Positions 48,139 through 59,260 of a stretch of 64,000 nucleotides of DNA are shown piece by piece. The notes under the pieces were generated by a model that had not been told where the DNA came from, made no database searches, and was given only the letters and a program-made list of their open reading frames with translations. Position 1 is the first letter of the stretch. The number at the start of each line of letters is the position of its first letter. This stretch comes from Centropus unirufus (lineage: Eukaryota > Chordata > Aves > Cuculiformes > Centropidae): positions 3,654,590 through 3,718,589 of the forward strand of contig VYZI01000021.1 in the NCBI GenBank assembly GCA_013397695.1, given 5' to 3'. A program made the translations under genes and the position numbers.

Positions 48139-50744
48139 TGTGTGCGGACTGCTCCATGCATCAGCTTTAAAGGAGAGAGCACACCTCTGCCCTGCCTTGT
48201 CAAGAAGAAACCAGCCCCCCTCTCCACCCTTACCCGCACCCCTTTGGCCTTGTGTGTTTATGGATGAGCAACAATGGAGACTCATTTCTATGGCACGTTA
48301 GCAAGGTTTATACTATAAATATTGCATTACAAGGTTCAGACATGGTGTTATTTTTTAACATATCCACACTTTGCTGCAGATCAGTGTCACTGAAATATTT
48401 CCTTTGAAGAACACATTTTTGAAACACATCGTAAGAATTCTAGCATTGAGATTTCTCCATTTCTACCATCACAGGGAGTGTCAAAATGTCTTTATTATAA
48501 TAACTTATTAAAAAGGTTGGACTTTTGTGGAGTGAAGGAGGATTCTATGAGGGATTCAGAAAACAGGCAGCATAGCTTTAATTGAAGGAGACAATGTTGT
48601 CAGTATATGTGTTCCTACAGTTATAAAGCCCAGCAGTATAGTATTCATCAACTCTGATTCCACCTGACACTTGACTGAAAGCATTTTGCACTAATTTGCT
48701 TTGTGCTTGTCTAGTAAATCTAGAAAGAATGAGTGAAGGGGTGATAGGTGGCCATTAAACAGAATAAACAGCCTCTGGCAAGTGAATGAGTTTTACAGAC
48801 TTGTTGCTTTTGGGAGGGGGAGGGTGGAAGGGGAGAAGATTATAGGTCTTTGAATCAGCATGTGGCTGCCTCTATCACTCTGTAATCACAACTGTTTTCT
48901 TTGGCCCGGAGACCCATATGCACCTCCAGAGAGGCTACTACGGTGAAGAAGGAAGCTCTGCCCCCGAACCTCTGCAGGAGAGCCCTCAAGACATATGATT
49001 CATATTCTGAGTGTGATAGAGGCCTAAATGGCAATTATTTTATCATATAAACACCAGTGAGATAGATTTCAGTCTGGAGCTGATTGCTTTCCTCAGATAA
49101 TCCTTTTCAAATTTTCTCCTACATAAAATATAACAGCTTTAGGGTGTTTTCAGGTCCTCGCTTATGGTTCAACTTATGGTAAAAACCTTGGGCTTGTTGT
49201 CATCTTTGTCTAACTTCGCTGATAGCAGGCAGGAAATAGCTGTGTAAAGGCAGGAGGGGGTAAATAGCTGACTCTGTGGTCTGTAATTGGTTCATAGTTT
49301 TGGACTGTGAAGAATAGAAAAGAAGGCAGAGGATGGCTGGAAGACAGCCTAACAAGGAACACATGGGCATCTGAAAACTAAACACAGCTGGACTGAGCAG
49401 TACATTTGACTGCCCGTTCCCTGCTCTCAGGCTTCTTAGCATTGTTGTTGTTGCTAGTGAAGAATATATAGCACCGGATTTCAAGGAGGTGGATGGAAAC
49501 TTAACTGTGATAAAAGGCTAAATATCATGACTAACAAGAAATCCAAACAAAAACTTTCTTCCTCCGTGTATTCATATATTTAGTTCTCTTATTCCTTTTC
49601 GTTCTCCTGTCTGGGCAACCCAGTCGCTGCAGTTTTGCTGGAGGATGGTGTCAGCCACAGAATGTCAGGTTTTCATTCCCTGGAAAAGGGCGTTCAGCTT
49701 CAGGGGATTTATTTTTCCTTCCGCTTTTCTTTATCCTTCTCTCCGTTACTGCCATCAAAACACAAGTGTGCATAGAAATTCATAGACTGAGTCAGGACAT
49801 AGTGAGCCTGGAAACAAAGGGTAGCACGATGAAAAATTTTACCTGTTGATACAATATAAAAAAGAGAGGAAGTTTTAATCATCCTGTCCATCCTCCACTT
49901 GGAAGGTGGGAAGAAGGATCATACCGATCCCAGGTCGTGCACCGAAGCCAGGCTGATGCTCTATGTGGGATGCACAGGCTGCTTCTGTGTCTGAGATAAG
50001 TCAGCTTTGTTTTGGCTGCTTCTCGGACAGGGGAAAAGTTTTTCCTCTCAATGTCCATGAATTAAGGGCTCTCATTACTTGGAACTCATTAAAATAATCT
50101 CTGATCTGTTCTTGTGTCATGAGGAAATGGCTGGTTTCCCCCCGCCTCTTTCTCTTCGTCTCCCCTGAATTCTGCACAAATATGTTTTTCTTTTCTAAAT
50201 TAAAAAAGATCTGGCTGCCGCTACACTTGGCTATTTACATTCTTTAAGATAAAAAAAAAGCCCTGAAAACCCTGTCTGCAGAACTGCCATTAGTGTTGAT
50301 TGTGTCCAGCAATGCACGGTCCACTTCAAGAAAGGCAACATCCTCTATTTTTTAAGCCAAATGTTGTGCACCACAGCAAGAACAAACAAGAGTGACTTTC
50401 ATCCTTCAAACACTGAAGCAGCTTTGCAAAGCCTGACATGAAAGGGCCTCCCTTGCTCTCTTGTCCATGTAGGCCTGGAAATGGAGCTGAAATGGCTAAC
50501 AACATTGGTAATAATAGGGGCCTGCCTGGCATCAAGAGGTGAGCCGAAAGACTTCAAAAGCTGGCTTGAGCATGGCTGCAGGAGCATTTGCTCTGGGATT
50601 CAGGCTCCAACTTTTATTCTCTCCCTTTGAAGAGCTTACAATTGGGTGGAGGGTGGAAACCAAGCATTTTTGACATGAACTCTGCCATGGAAAATTATGA
50701 GAAAGACGGAGATGAAAAGGAATGTGTCCTGATTGTGCTGGGTA
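48139..50744. other. No gene seen; non-coding sequence
   Basis: Open frames are at most 94 codons (minus 49200-49484) and look random. A purine-rich run lies at about 48812-48840 (gggagggggagggtggaagg). The (gtt)n-like run near 49443-49453 is very short. No mobile element could be named. Confidence 0.5.
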
Positions 50745-50775
50745 TTTTTTTTATTTTATTTTATTTTATTTTTTA
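50745..50775. repeat. (TTTTA)n microsatellite
   Basis: About five TTTTA units are flanked by longer T runs. It is a simple-sequence repeat of the kind that arises from an A-rich retroelement tail or by slippage. No element body is recognisable next to it. Confidence 0.85.
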
Positions 50776-50952
50776 AAAGTCTGCAAAACAAGGGGCTAGC
50801 AGTACTATAATCATTGATCCTGAAAAGGTTCTTCAGAGATTAGTGCTATCAGAGCAATGTGAACCTCAAGGCTGAGAGGCAGAGTAGAGCAGAGACCCTT
50901 TTGCACTAAAATACCACAAGCTTTTAAAGGAATAGTGTACTACTCTGCTGGA
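50776..50952. other. Spacer between T-rich and A-rich low-complexity tracts
   Basis: This is about 175 bases of ordinary mixed sequence bracketed by a T-rich run on the left and an A-rich run on the right. No repeat family was recognised in it. Confidence 0.4.
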
Positions 50953-51036
50953 TAAAAAATAATAATAAAAAAAACAGAAAAGAAAAAAAAAAACATACCA
51001 CCTGTGCTTGAAAACAAACAAAATAAAAAATAAATG
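50953..51036. repeat. A-rich low-complexity tract
   Basis: This is about 84 bases dominated by A, with interspersed ATAATA and AAAACA words. Together with the T-rich tract about 180 bases upstream it could pair as a long imperfect hairpin. Confidence 0.7.
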
Positions 51037-54000
51037 GCAAGCTTGGCTTACCTCCAAATTTTGCAGTCATTGGAGGGTCCCAAATCTTCAGGGCTCTACT
51101 GTTGTTTTTACTGCCTATAAGCACAGACCAATTTCACTGAACCCAGAGAAGATACTGAGGATTACTTTAGTATGGGTAGCTGTATGGATATCTATGGGGT
51201 TACTGAATATTTAAACAGATTTGCCTTATTGTTTCATCCTCTTTGGTTCTGGCAAAGCTTCATTCTGGGAAAGCTGCAAACAGGCAGGTGGGCAGCATTG
51301 TGAAAGGTCACCTGTCATTTCCTATTGCAGCATTCTTTTCTCTTGTGTCAGCTTTGCTAACCTTTAGTCATTGGGGCAGTAGATGAGGAAAGGAGGGAAA
51401 CAGAAGCTGGAATTCAGTAGGATGATGAGGGAAAGCAGATTCACATTTAGCAACAGGAGAACCAATTGCAGAAGAAGACCCAGGAGACCAGACCAGGATA
51501 TGGAGAAGTGCGGAGTGGGAATGTGAGAAATAAAGAGCAGGTAGGAATGGGAGAAGGACGGGTTAGAAGGAAGGAGAGCAAATGGCTGGGAACACCCAGA
51601 GTTGTCAGCCACCTATGCTTGTTTCTCGTCAGAGCCTGGTGTGGGAGCAGAGATTTGTGCCTGCCATCACTGCAGTACCTGTCAATAGAGACCTCCTCAC
51701 TGCCAGTGCCCCATTTGTCCAGGTCCCTGCCCCAGAGAGAGGATGTAGTCCCCTACTGTCATCACTTCCAAACTTGGGTAGCAATACGTCTGCAAGAATG
51801 GTGCCCAATGGGGAAGGTATCCTACACCGTTCTGTAAATTAAGAATCATTATATAGATAGACAATCACTGCAGAACCTGCTCAGAGGCCACTGAAATGAG
51901 TGGAGAGAGTTTGTTGGATATTAGAGCCCTCAATAGCTGACCAAACACTTCCTCAACCCCTAAGCCTTCCTCTCAGACATTGTCACTCTAAGCCTCTATA
52001 AATTTGACATATTACGATGAATATTCTGCATTCAGTGGCTCTCAGTCTCTACTTTTGACATTCTAGTGGTCCTGAGTGCTTCTTCTGAGCACAACTTGTT
52101 TTCCTTTCCTCATTTGTGTTCGTACCATAAGGGAACTGTGCATACACTGTACACTTAACTATTTTTCTTTAAGTGGGGAGTTGTGGAGTGGCTGCTGTAC
52201 ATGATTGCCTGTCAGGAACCAATTAGTGATCCATTCAGAATCTCTGAAGATGTGATCCACAGCCAGGAGAGAGTTTGGGAGCACTTGTTTTGAGTTATCC
52301 TGCATGAATCTCATGCCATATATCCACAGCAAAATGAGATCATATCCCCATATCTTTTAAATATCAAGACACCCAGATATGCCTATGTTTGTTCTTGAAA
52401 AAACAAAACCGAGGTTATAGTCAAGCTTTTTGTATAAATCAGTTCCTGTAACAGTATGTCTTAAAATTAATATACCAGCATCCAAAATATGATTTGCTTT
52501 TATGTCTCAAATTACAATGATATAAGGATTTCAGTTGTTAAAATATATAACTGTTGGTTGCTCAATTCTTAAGTGCATTACTGATGTGAGTCTTTCAGTT
52601 TCTTTTTCCAACCTCTTCTCAAAAGCAAAGAAAAGCTGCTTAGCATTTCTAAAGCCCAACCTCCCAATCTTGCGCTGTTACTGAACTTTATGTGTTAAAT
52701 CTTTGAATCAATACTGGTATTTCTTAACTAACCAGATTTCAAACTTCAGGGAGGGACCAGGAGGGAAAAACAAAGTCCCTGAACTACAGGGACTTCAGGT
52801 AGAATGTATGGTTTTGGGGGACTGCTAATGTGCTCTGAAAGCTGGGTGCTTAAAGAAATCCAAAATAAGGAAAGTCTAAAATAACATCTTCAATAACAAT
52901 CTGTTAATTTGCAAGGACAAGGAAAAAAGCAGCCCTTGCTAGTATTGCTAAGTGGAAGAAATTTGCAAAGCACCAAAGCAAGAGGGAATCCAGCGGCAAT
53001 CCCCAGGGCTCCCAGCTCACTCACTAGCAGACTTGATGAGCCTCTTTGATCTGGTATTGACATCAGATCAGATCTCTTGCACTGTTTTACCTAGTTGCCA
53101 AAGCCAGCTTCCCAGAAGCGAAAATGCACGTTCCTTTCCTTCGGGTAATTTGAAACATTGACATGAAACAGACCTCTCGCTCTTCCTCTGCTGTGGTCTG
53201 CCTTTCGAGTAGTTCCTCCATGGTGTCTCCTTAAAAACACTTGGAGGTCAATGCCAGGTTTGAATCACAGTGTTCTCATCTATTGTGAGTGATGCAGTGA
53301 TTAGGTATTAAGTGTATGAATACCAAGAAGAGAAAAGAGAGAATATATAAGGTGGTTTGGGAATCTGGGAGTCACAGACATCCAGGGTTTTTTTTTTTGA
53401 TAACTTGTATAATAAACATGGGCTTCATTAACCATTTTTGGCTACTCACAGAGCACTATACTCCACAGAATGCTCACTCTTGGTTAAGTGATATGTGGAA
53501 TTTGTATGACAAGAAGAAACTGAAACTCTCCAGGACACTGTACCATATGGAAAGAAGCCAATGCAAAAACTTTCTTTTTCTCTCTGCAAAGGAATTTTTT
53601 TATATCAGGAGTAGAAATATAAGCTAAGTTAATGGCTAGCTCAAGTACCATGTCTATACAAGAGTCAAAACAACATGAGAAATGTGGTGGCTTACTCCCA
53701 ACTGGGCATTCCAGTTCTACTCGTTAAAGAGCTTCTCAGGCCCTCTTACATTCCCTAGACTGTAATGCTTACCCTATTTCTGCTTGGTCCAGAAGTGCTA
53801 ATAATTTTAGATCTCAAATTCCCCCTATCTCCCTCCCAATACTGGATACCATAGTCCCTTCATGGGGATACTGGACAAATAACTGATATGAAGTATTAGT
53901 AACCAGAATTCATGTGTGACTATGCACGAAAAGGCTTCTATTTTGAGTAGGAAATGGGGCAAATACAGGTACTTCCAGAAGCTGGGGAAAGAAGATGGAT

Positions 54001-55970
54001 TTATACTATCCTGTCTCACTTTTGGAAATCAGGTGGCCAAGACTTTTCTCTTTTGTTGGTGTATGCTTCTCTCTCATTTAATCTTCACTACTAGGGAGGA
54101 AATTGGGCTGGACAACCGGCATGCTACTGCTTTATAAAGTTACAATGGCAACACTGCTCTTAACAAGATAGCCAACCATTAATCTTAAATACAAGTGGAT
54201 TGAGTAGCAGGAGGGGAAAAAATCTTTGCTGGAGATCAGGAAAAAAGGCATCTAGGTTGTTTGTGAAATATTAAAAGCTGAGCTGCTATCTTGCGCATTT
54301 TAATTATGTCTCCATTGACCTGAACTCTTGGGCCCTCAGCAAGCCCTACTCAGTTGTGCTGGCCCACAAAGTTCAAAGCTGAGTTGGAAGTCGTTTTTAT
54401 TTAGTGTCTAGTGACAGCAAGTACTGTAGGTGGAAAAATATTAAGTACCACTTAAAACTGTTCTGTACATCTTGTTAGAAATATATTGGAATGATACTGT
54501 GGCTCTGACTTCATTGAGATCGTTTAACAAGTCTCCCTTGGCCTTTTCTAACACATACCTGACTATGCCATTGGAGAGCCCTCAGCTCTCTGAGAATGTG
54601 AGCTCTAATTCTCCCAACCAGCACTCAGCAGTTACTGTTCAAATCCAAAATCAACACACCATAAGGTCAATGCTACCAACTTATTCAGAAAACCTTGGTA
54701 TTCTTGACCATGTCAACACAGAAACCAAGGGTGACGCTGGCTCAGAACCAGAAAATATATCTAAAAAGGGCTGCTGAAGTTGCACACAGCCATGCTTTCT
54801 GAGAGCATGTCTTGACTAAATAAAAGTGCAAAAGGTGCTGAGTTGGGCTGTGTGGACAAGAGGCTGCTCGTCTCCATCAGGAATTGTTCCATCTGAAAGG
54901 TAGCGTGAGTTTTATCTTTGCCTTCCCTGACAGATTTGTCCAAAACATTAGGAAAAAAAAATAAAAATACCAAAGGTGGGCTAACTGGGGTGAGTCTACC
55001 TAATTGCCTTAATTAGCCCACTTGCCCCAACCTGCTGAAGTGCATTTGTAGCTTGCTGAGATAGCCTTGGTGCATTGTGAATGCAGTGAAATGTAGCACA
55101 AGTATTTGTTATTAGAGTGAGTATCAAAGGAGGCAACGAGGTCTTGCACTTACTCTAAAGTGTTTCCATGTGAATGGAAACGAATATTACAGGGGTCTGT
55201 TCTCCTCTGAATGCACAAGGGAATGAGGCGCTGAAGGGTTGTTTTCATTATACCATTAGCAGGGTGAGTTACTTTCTTTTTCCCCTCCATCCCTTTTCAA
55301 AAGAAGGGGCTTGAGGCTCCTTCTTTGGGCCAGCCACACAAAGCTGTGTGCTACCCACTAGCCAGGGTAGTAAATCCCACTGCTGTTCTCAGATGCCACC
55401 CCACCACCGCAGGTCCAGCAGAAATCCATCCCCTGTCATCATAGCAGCTGTACATTCTCTGTGGGGAGACAGCAGTCACCTCTTTGGTGAGAAGAGGCAA
55501 GCTGTAATGTCTAGCCAGAAACATCTACCATAAACCATTGCTTCCTGTTATGACACTTATGTGTCTAAACTTATTGATTTATTTAGGTTGAACTGTCTAA
55601 CCTGCTTGAGTAAGACTAGAATCAACAGGTATTAAGACATGTAACAATAGGAAGCACCAAAATACAATATGTAGTATTAGATCTTAGAATGAGTTTCAGT
55701 TTAGTTTTATTTTTTAAAAACTATGCCACATATTATCCAGAGATATCTTTTGCATTTCCATTTTCCCCATTTCCATTTTTAATTCCATTTTAAAAATTAG
55801 TAGTACAGTTATCATCATCTCCTGACCTGGCCATAGCACATTTCATTTGTTTATTTCCCTGATTAGCAGAATAAAAATTTAATCCAGAACTAAGGCCATC
55901 AAGGACAAAAGAGAGAGTATTCCATTTTGATTTATACATTTGTCTTGATTGGGGTATTCTTTTTTATGTG
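51037..55970. other. No gene confirmed; non-coding sequence
   Basis: Frames of up to 123 codons (plus 51466-51837) occur but are not recognisable. The plus frame 54472-54777 (101 codons) is rich in N, S and T and also has no known domain. Near 54306-54345 'gtctccattgacctgaactc' could be a scrap of the old 'ccattgacttcaatgg' repeats. T runs occur near 53390-53399. Nothing else could be named. Confidence 0.45.
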
Positions 55971-56160
55971 GAAGCAATGAGATCTGGTGGTTAGAAGAGA
56001 CAGACCCTGGGGACACTTGACTTCTTTCTTAGCTCTGTCACTCACACAGCCTCTTTAGACCCAAGCTACACTTTGGGTTTATTAGTGGGTATAAGAACAC
56101 CTAACTACCTTGCCTGTGTGTTGTGAAACTTGATTAATTTATATTATAAAGCTCTTTCCA
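55971..56160 (+). mobile_element. MIR-like SINE, plus orientation, nearly full length
   Basis: In order the sequence reads 'gatctggtggttagaagaga', 'gaccctggggac', 'tcttagctctgtcactcac', 'acagcctctttagac', 'ggtataagaacacctaacta', 'ccttgcctgtgtgttgtgaa', 'acttgattaattta' and 'ataaagctctttcca'. These follow, one after another, the tRNA-like head (tagtggttagagcac), the core (ctctgccactgac) and the tail (cagggttgttgtgagg, ttaaatgagataat, aaagcgctt) of MIR-family SINEs. The copy is diverged, as expected for an element that stopped moving before amniotes split. It is inert. The family name comes from this ordered match, not from a search. Confidence 0.75.
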
Positions 56161-57885
56161 TTTATCACACTAGAGAATTTGTATAAGGCATGTAGGTAAT
56201 GATTGTTAAAGGTGTAAGATATTTTTCCTTTCTATGGACATTAATTAAATCATACGTATTTGTAGTACAGTCACACATATTTATTTCTAGAAAATATTGA
56301 ATTGATATTCATTGTGAATTACATGTTTACACCTGTAAATAATAATATCTTTTATGTGTGAGCAGATATGTGTGTGGCAATATATGTCTGTATATATTTA
56401 TATGTGCATGTTTATACGCACACACAAGCAATAGAAAAAATAGTCTGGAAAATCTCTGGAACTCCACAGCTGGCAGTGCATTACTTTTATTTAAAGAAAA
56501 CTTATGCAAAAATCCTATGTGCAGTCAAAAACTTCCCAGCTCTAATTAATATATATATGAAGTGTAAACAGATCATGAAATATTTTTTAGTGCTTAATGC
56601 ATAGAAACGTCCTGTGTTGATGCTAATGAAAAAGTAATGCCTGGTATATTTCACATTGCAATGCCTGGGGACACAGATCCATGGAAAAGCAATTCATACC
56701 AAACTGCTTTACAAGTGCAGAAATTCTGTTAGCCTAAAGCTACAGCGCTACATAATTGTACAGGGTGGGTGGGGGAAGCAGAAAAAAAAACAGCCCTTCT
56801 CTGCCCTGTGTCTGCAGCAGTCATTTATTTCAAGCTCCAGTAATGGGTCATTCTTTAAAAAATGGTGACACCAATATTTCAGCAGAAAACATTTTTAATC
56901 CAGCATATGCTCAGTTTAATCTAGACAGCTCCTCATTACCTAACTGAATAGTCCGTCGTTCCAGCTGATTCCCAAGTTCTGATCTTTGCAAGGGAAGTTA
57001 AGGAAATGTGTGAAGACCATGAAAACCCAGCCCTCTCCCCTGGAGAATAGTCTCTTAATTGTAATAGCCCATTTTAATCATTGTGATTGTTTAAAATATT
57101 ATGAACAGAGGGAAATAAGGAAGATAATTGTCCTTCAGCGTTACAATCTTTTGTTATCACCTAAGCTTATTGAAGATTTCACTGTGTATATTCCCAATAC
57201 TTCCTCCACATATCAAGTGGCCTTAATTATGTGGGCAGCTAGAATCCCTCTTGAGAGAGAGGCTTGGATAACAAAACAGCAGGTAACAAATGCCTCTTCC
57301 TTACTTCTTTGTTTCTTCCCAGTCCCCTGTAGCTAAGGCTGCATATGTGGCTGTCGCCGTCTTTGTGACACTTTAAATGTGAAACAAGTAATTTAGTTGA
57401 AAATTTTCTGTTATTTTTTTACATGCTTCATATGCTGGGTTAAAATCCATTAGCATATAACAAAAATCGGAGCAGATGTAGTGCAACAGATTCCTTAAGG
57501 GAGTCCATATTTTTACATATTTTGTAATAAGGAAACTGTCACTCCCAGATGGTATCTAGCTAATACTGGTGGTTTGCTTGCTGATAACATACTAAAAAAT
57601 AAAATTAATTGTATTCTATTTGATGACAATGAAGCCATTATCATATATAATTCACTCTTAAAGGAAACGTCCAAATGATGGTCTCTTGCAATATAACTGT
57701 GCTTACTTGGTCTCTGTGCCTTGCTCTTCTCTTTCCTCAAAATTTCTTTCAGAATCTGTTGCAGCAGAAACTTCCAGCTGCAAAGTGGAACAGCCATTCA
57801 TTAGCAAAGCTGGAAAACAGTCTTAATTTGTACAGGGAATCTGGGCCAGTAGTACCTCAATACATTACCATAAGCTTCATCCCTT
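56161..57885. other. No gene seen; AT-rich non-coding sequence with a TA/TG tract
   Basis: At 56355-56430 there is a degenerate alternating tract (tatgtgtgtggcaatatatg, tatatatttatatgtgcatg, then acgcacacaca). The opposed short frames across it are by-products of that composition. A plus frame of 116 codons (56986-57336) has no recognisable domain. Confidence 0.5.
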
Positions 57886-57887
57886 TC

Positions 57888-57970
57888 CAGTGGTTCTCAA
57901 ACTGCTCTGCTTTAGATGTCACTATTATTTATTGTAGCAAAAGGAAATAACCCTTTGGTGGATGCCACTG
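57888..57970. mobile_element. Possible hAT-type non-autonomous DNA element scrap
   Basis: The left end 'cagtggttctcaaactg' is a hallmark inverted-repeat end of hAT (Charlie-like) elements of vertebrates. The right end 'ggtggatgccactg' gives 'cagtggcatccacc' on the other strand, so the first six bases match. No convincing 8-bp target duplication was seen (tccctttc versus aagggcaa). The element would be only 83 bp and heavily deleted. The right end is uncertain. Confidence 0.3.
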
Positions 57971-59160
57971 AAGGGCAACTCTTTGTACCCAGACTCTCAC
58001 ACAAACATTACTCTCCAGAAAGTGTTCAGTATAAAGTTAAAAACTCTCAAAATATTTTAAAAAACTCCTGTAAACAGATCTTTCTGTGATATAAAACTGC
58101 TGAACTCCTTCCTTAGGTGAATATTCAAGATCTGTTATCGACTGATTGGTTAGAACCTAGTAAGAGGTAAATGGTTGATCTCACAGTAATTAAGGTTTTT
58201 GGAGAGGTTTATTGACATGAGATACCAGAATGAGGAGCTCTGAAGGGACTTCCCCTGCTTTTTCTGTCCTACCACAGAAATATTCAAGTTTTGAGGAAAT
58301 CCCTGGAGAGCCTGCCGTTGAAGTTGAGGCAGTGTGGCAAATGGGGAAAGAGAAATCTTTCATTCTCAAAGTTGACCTTGGACAGGGATTGTTTGCCTTC
58401 CTAACGACTCTTTGGGATGACAGCATTGGTTCTCTAGGCCAAAGACAATCTGTAGGTGTTGATAACAGTTTGCAGAAGGGAAAACTTGAACAGTGGGGAG
58501 AAGTCATTTTCACCAAGTCACAATATCATAACGTAATGATGTAATCCGCATGTCTGAATTCCCAATTAATTGACCTGTCCATTGGGTACACAAGGATAAA
58601 ATGAAGAAAGGAAGAGATTTCTTCCAGTGATGTTGGGAGTGGAAGCTCCCAAAATCCCTTATCTTTTTGAGAGGGGGGTTCTTACAGGACTGGCTAGTTG
58701 AAATGAAAATTCAAGCTATCTTCTAACCCGATAATGATTATTTCTTCGTCTCTGAGTGACTGCAGTGTAGTATGGTGAGGCGAAGGGTCTTGAAGGATCC
58801 ACAATGTGTCTGGCTGTGTTCATTGCAGGATGTTTATGCTTTTTGTTTAATTTCCCCTCTGGTATAAGCAAGAAGATGATATGAAGAGGAACACGTGACA
58901 GCTGTTCCCATCTGAAAATTCGTAGAGGACGGTGTTGTAGCCATCTCTGTCACATCAGTAAGAGGAGCTTGGGGAGTACAGCAAGGGATTTCATATGCTC
59001 GGAGGCTATTGTCCTTAGTTGGGAACTCACTGACAACAGAATAAAATGATCAGAAGTTATTAGCAGACATTGCAGAGCAAACAGTTCTCTTAACATAAAT
59101 GTAATTTATTAACTTTCTTTAAAAAAGTTAAATATTACTTTATTTTTAAAAAATAACACA
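57971..59160. other. No gene confirmed; non-coding sequence
   Basis: A plus frame of 104 codons (58230-58544, ATG start) and a minus frame of 108 codons (58190-58516) overlap each other, so at most one could be real. The plus product is acidic and fairly protein-like (for example EEIPGEPAVEVEAVWQMG) but has no domain I recognise and no splice context. It is best treated as chance. Confidence 0.4.
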
Positions 59161-59260
59161 TCAAGGCTTGCAAAGTACTATATAAATCTTAACCTCTAAT
59201 CCTACAGCCTTACTTATTAGTAATCAATTTCATTCATCATAACCAACCACCATTATTTTA
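59161..59260 (-). mobile_element. Possible MIR fragment, minus orientation
   Basis: 'aaggcttgcaaagtactata' then 'taaatcttaacctctaatcc' and 'ttacttattag' resembles the reverse strand of the MIR tail as it appears in sauropsids ('gcaaagcactttacaaac', 'attaatcctcacaac', 'gtaagtattatt'). The rest of the element is missing or eroded. Confidence is low. Confidence 0.35.

Noticed and set aside
56327..56604. Overlapping short frames rich in Y, C, H and I
   Set aside because: They are translations of an alternating TA/TG repeat tract.
58230..58544. 104-codon plus frame with a protein-like product
   Set aside because: It overlaps an equally long minus-strand frame, has no recognisable domain and no splice context.
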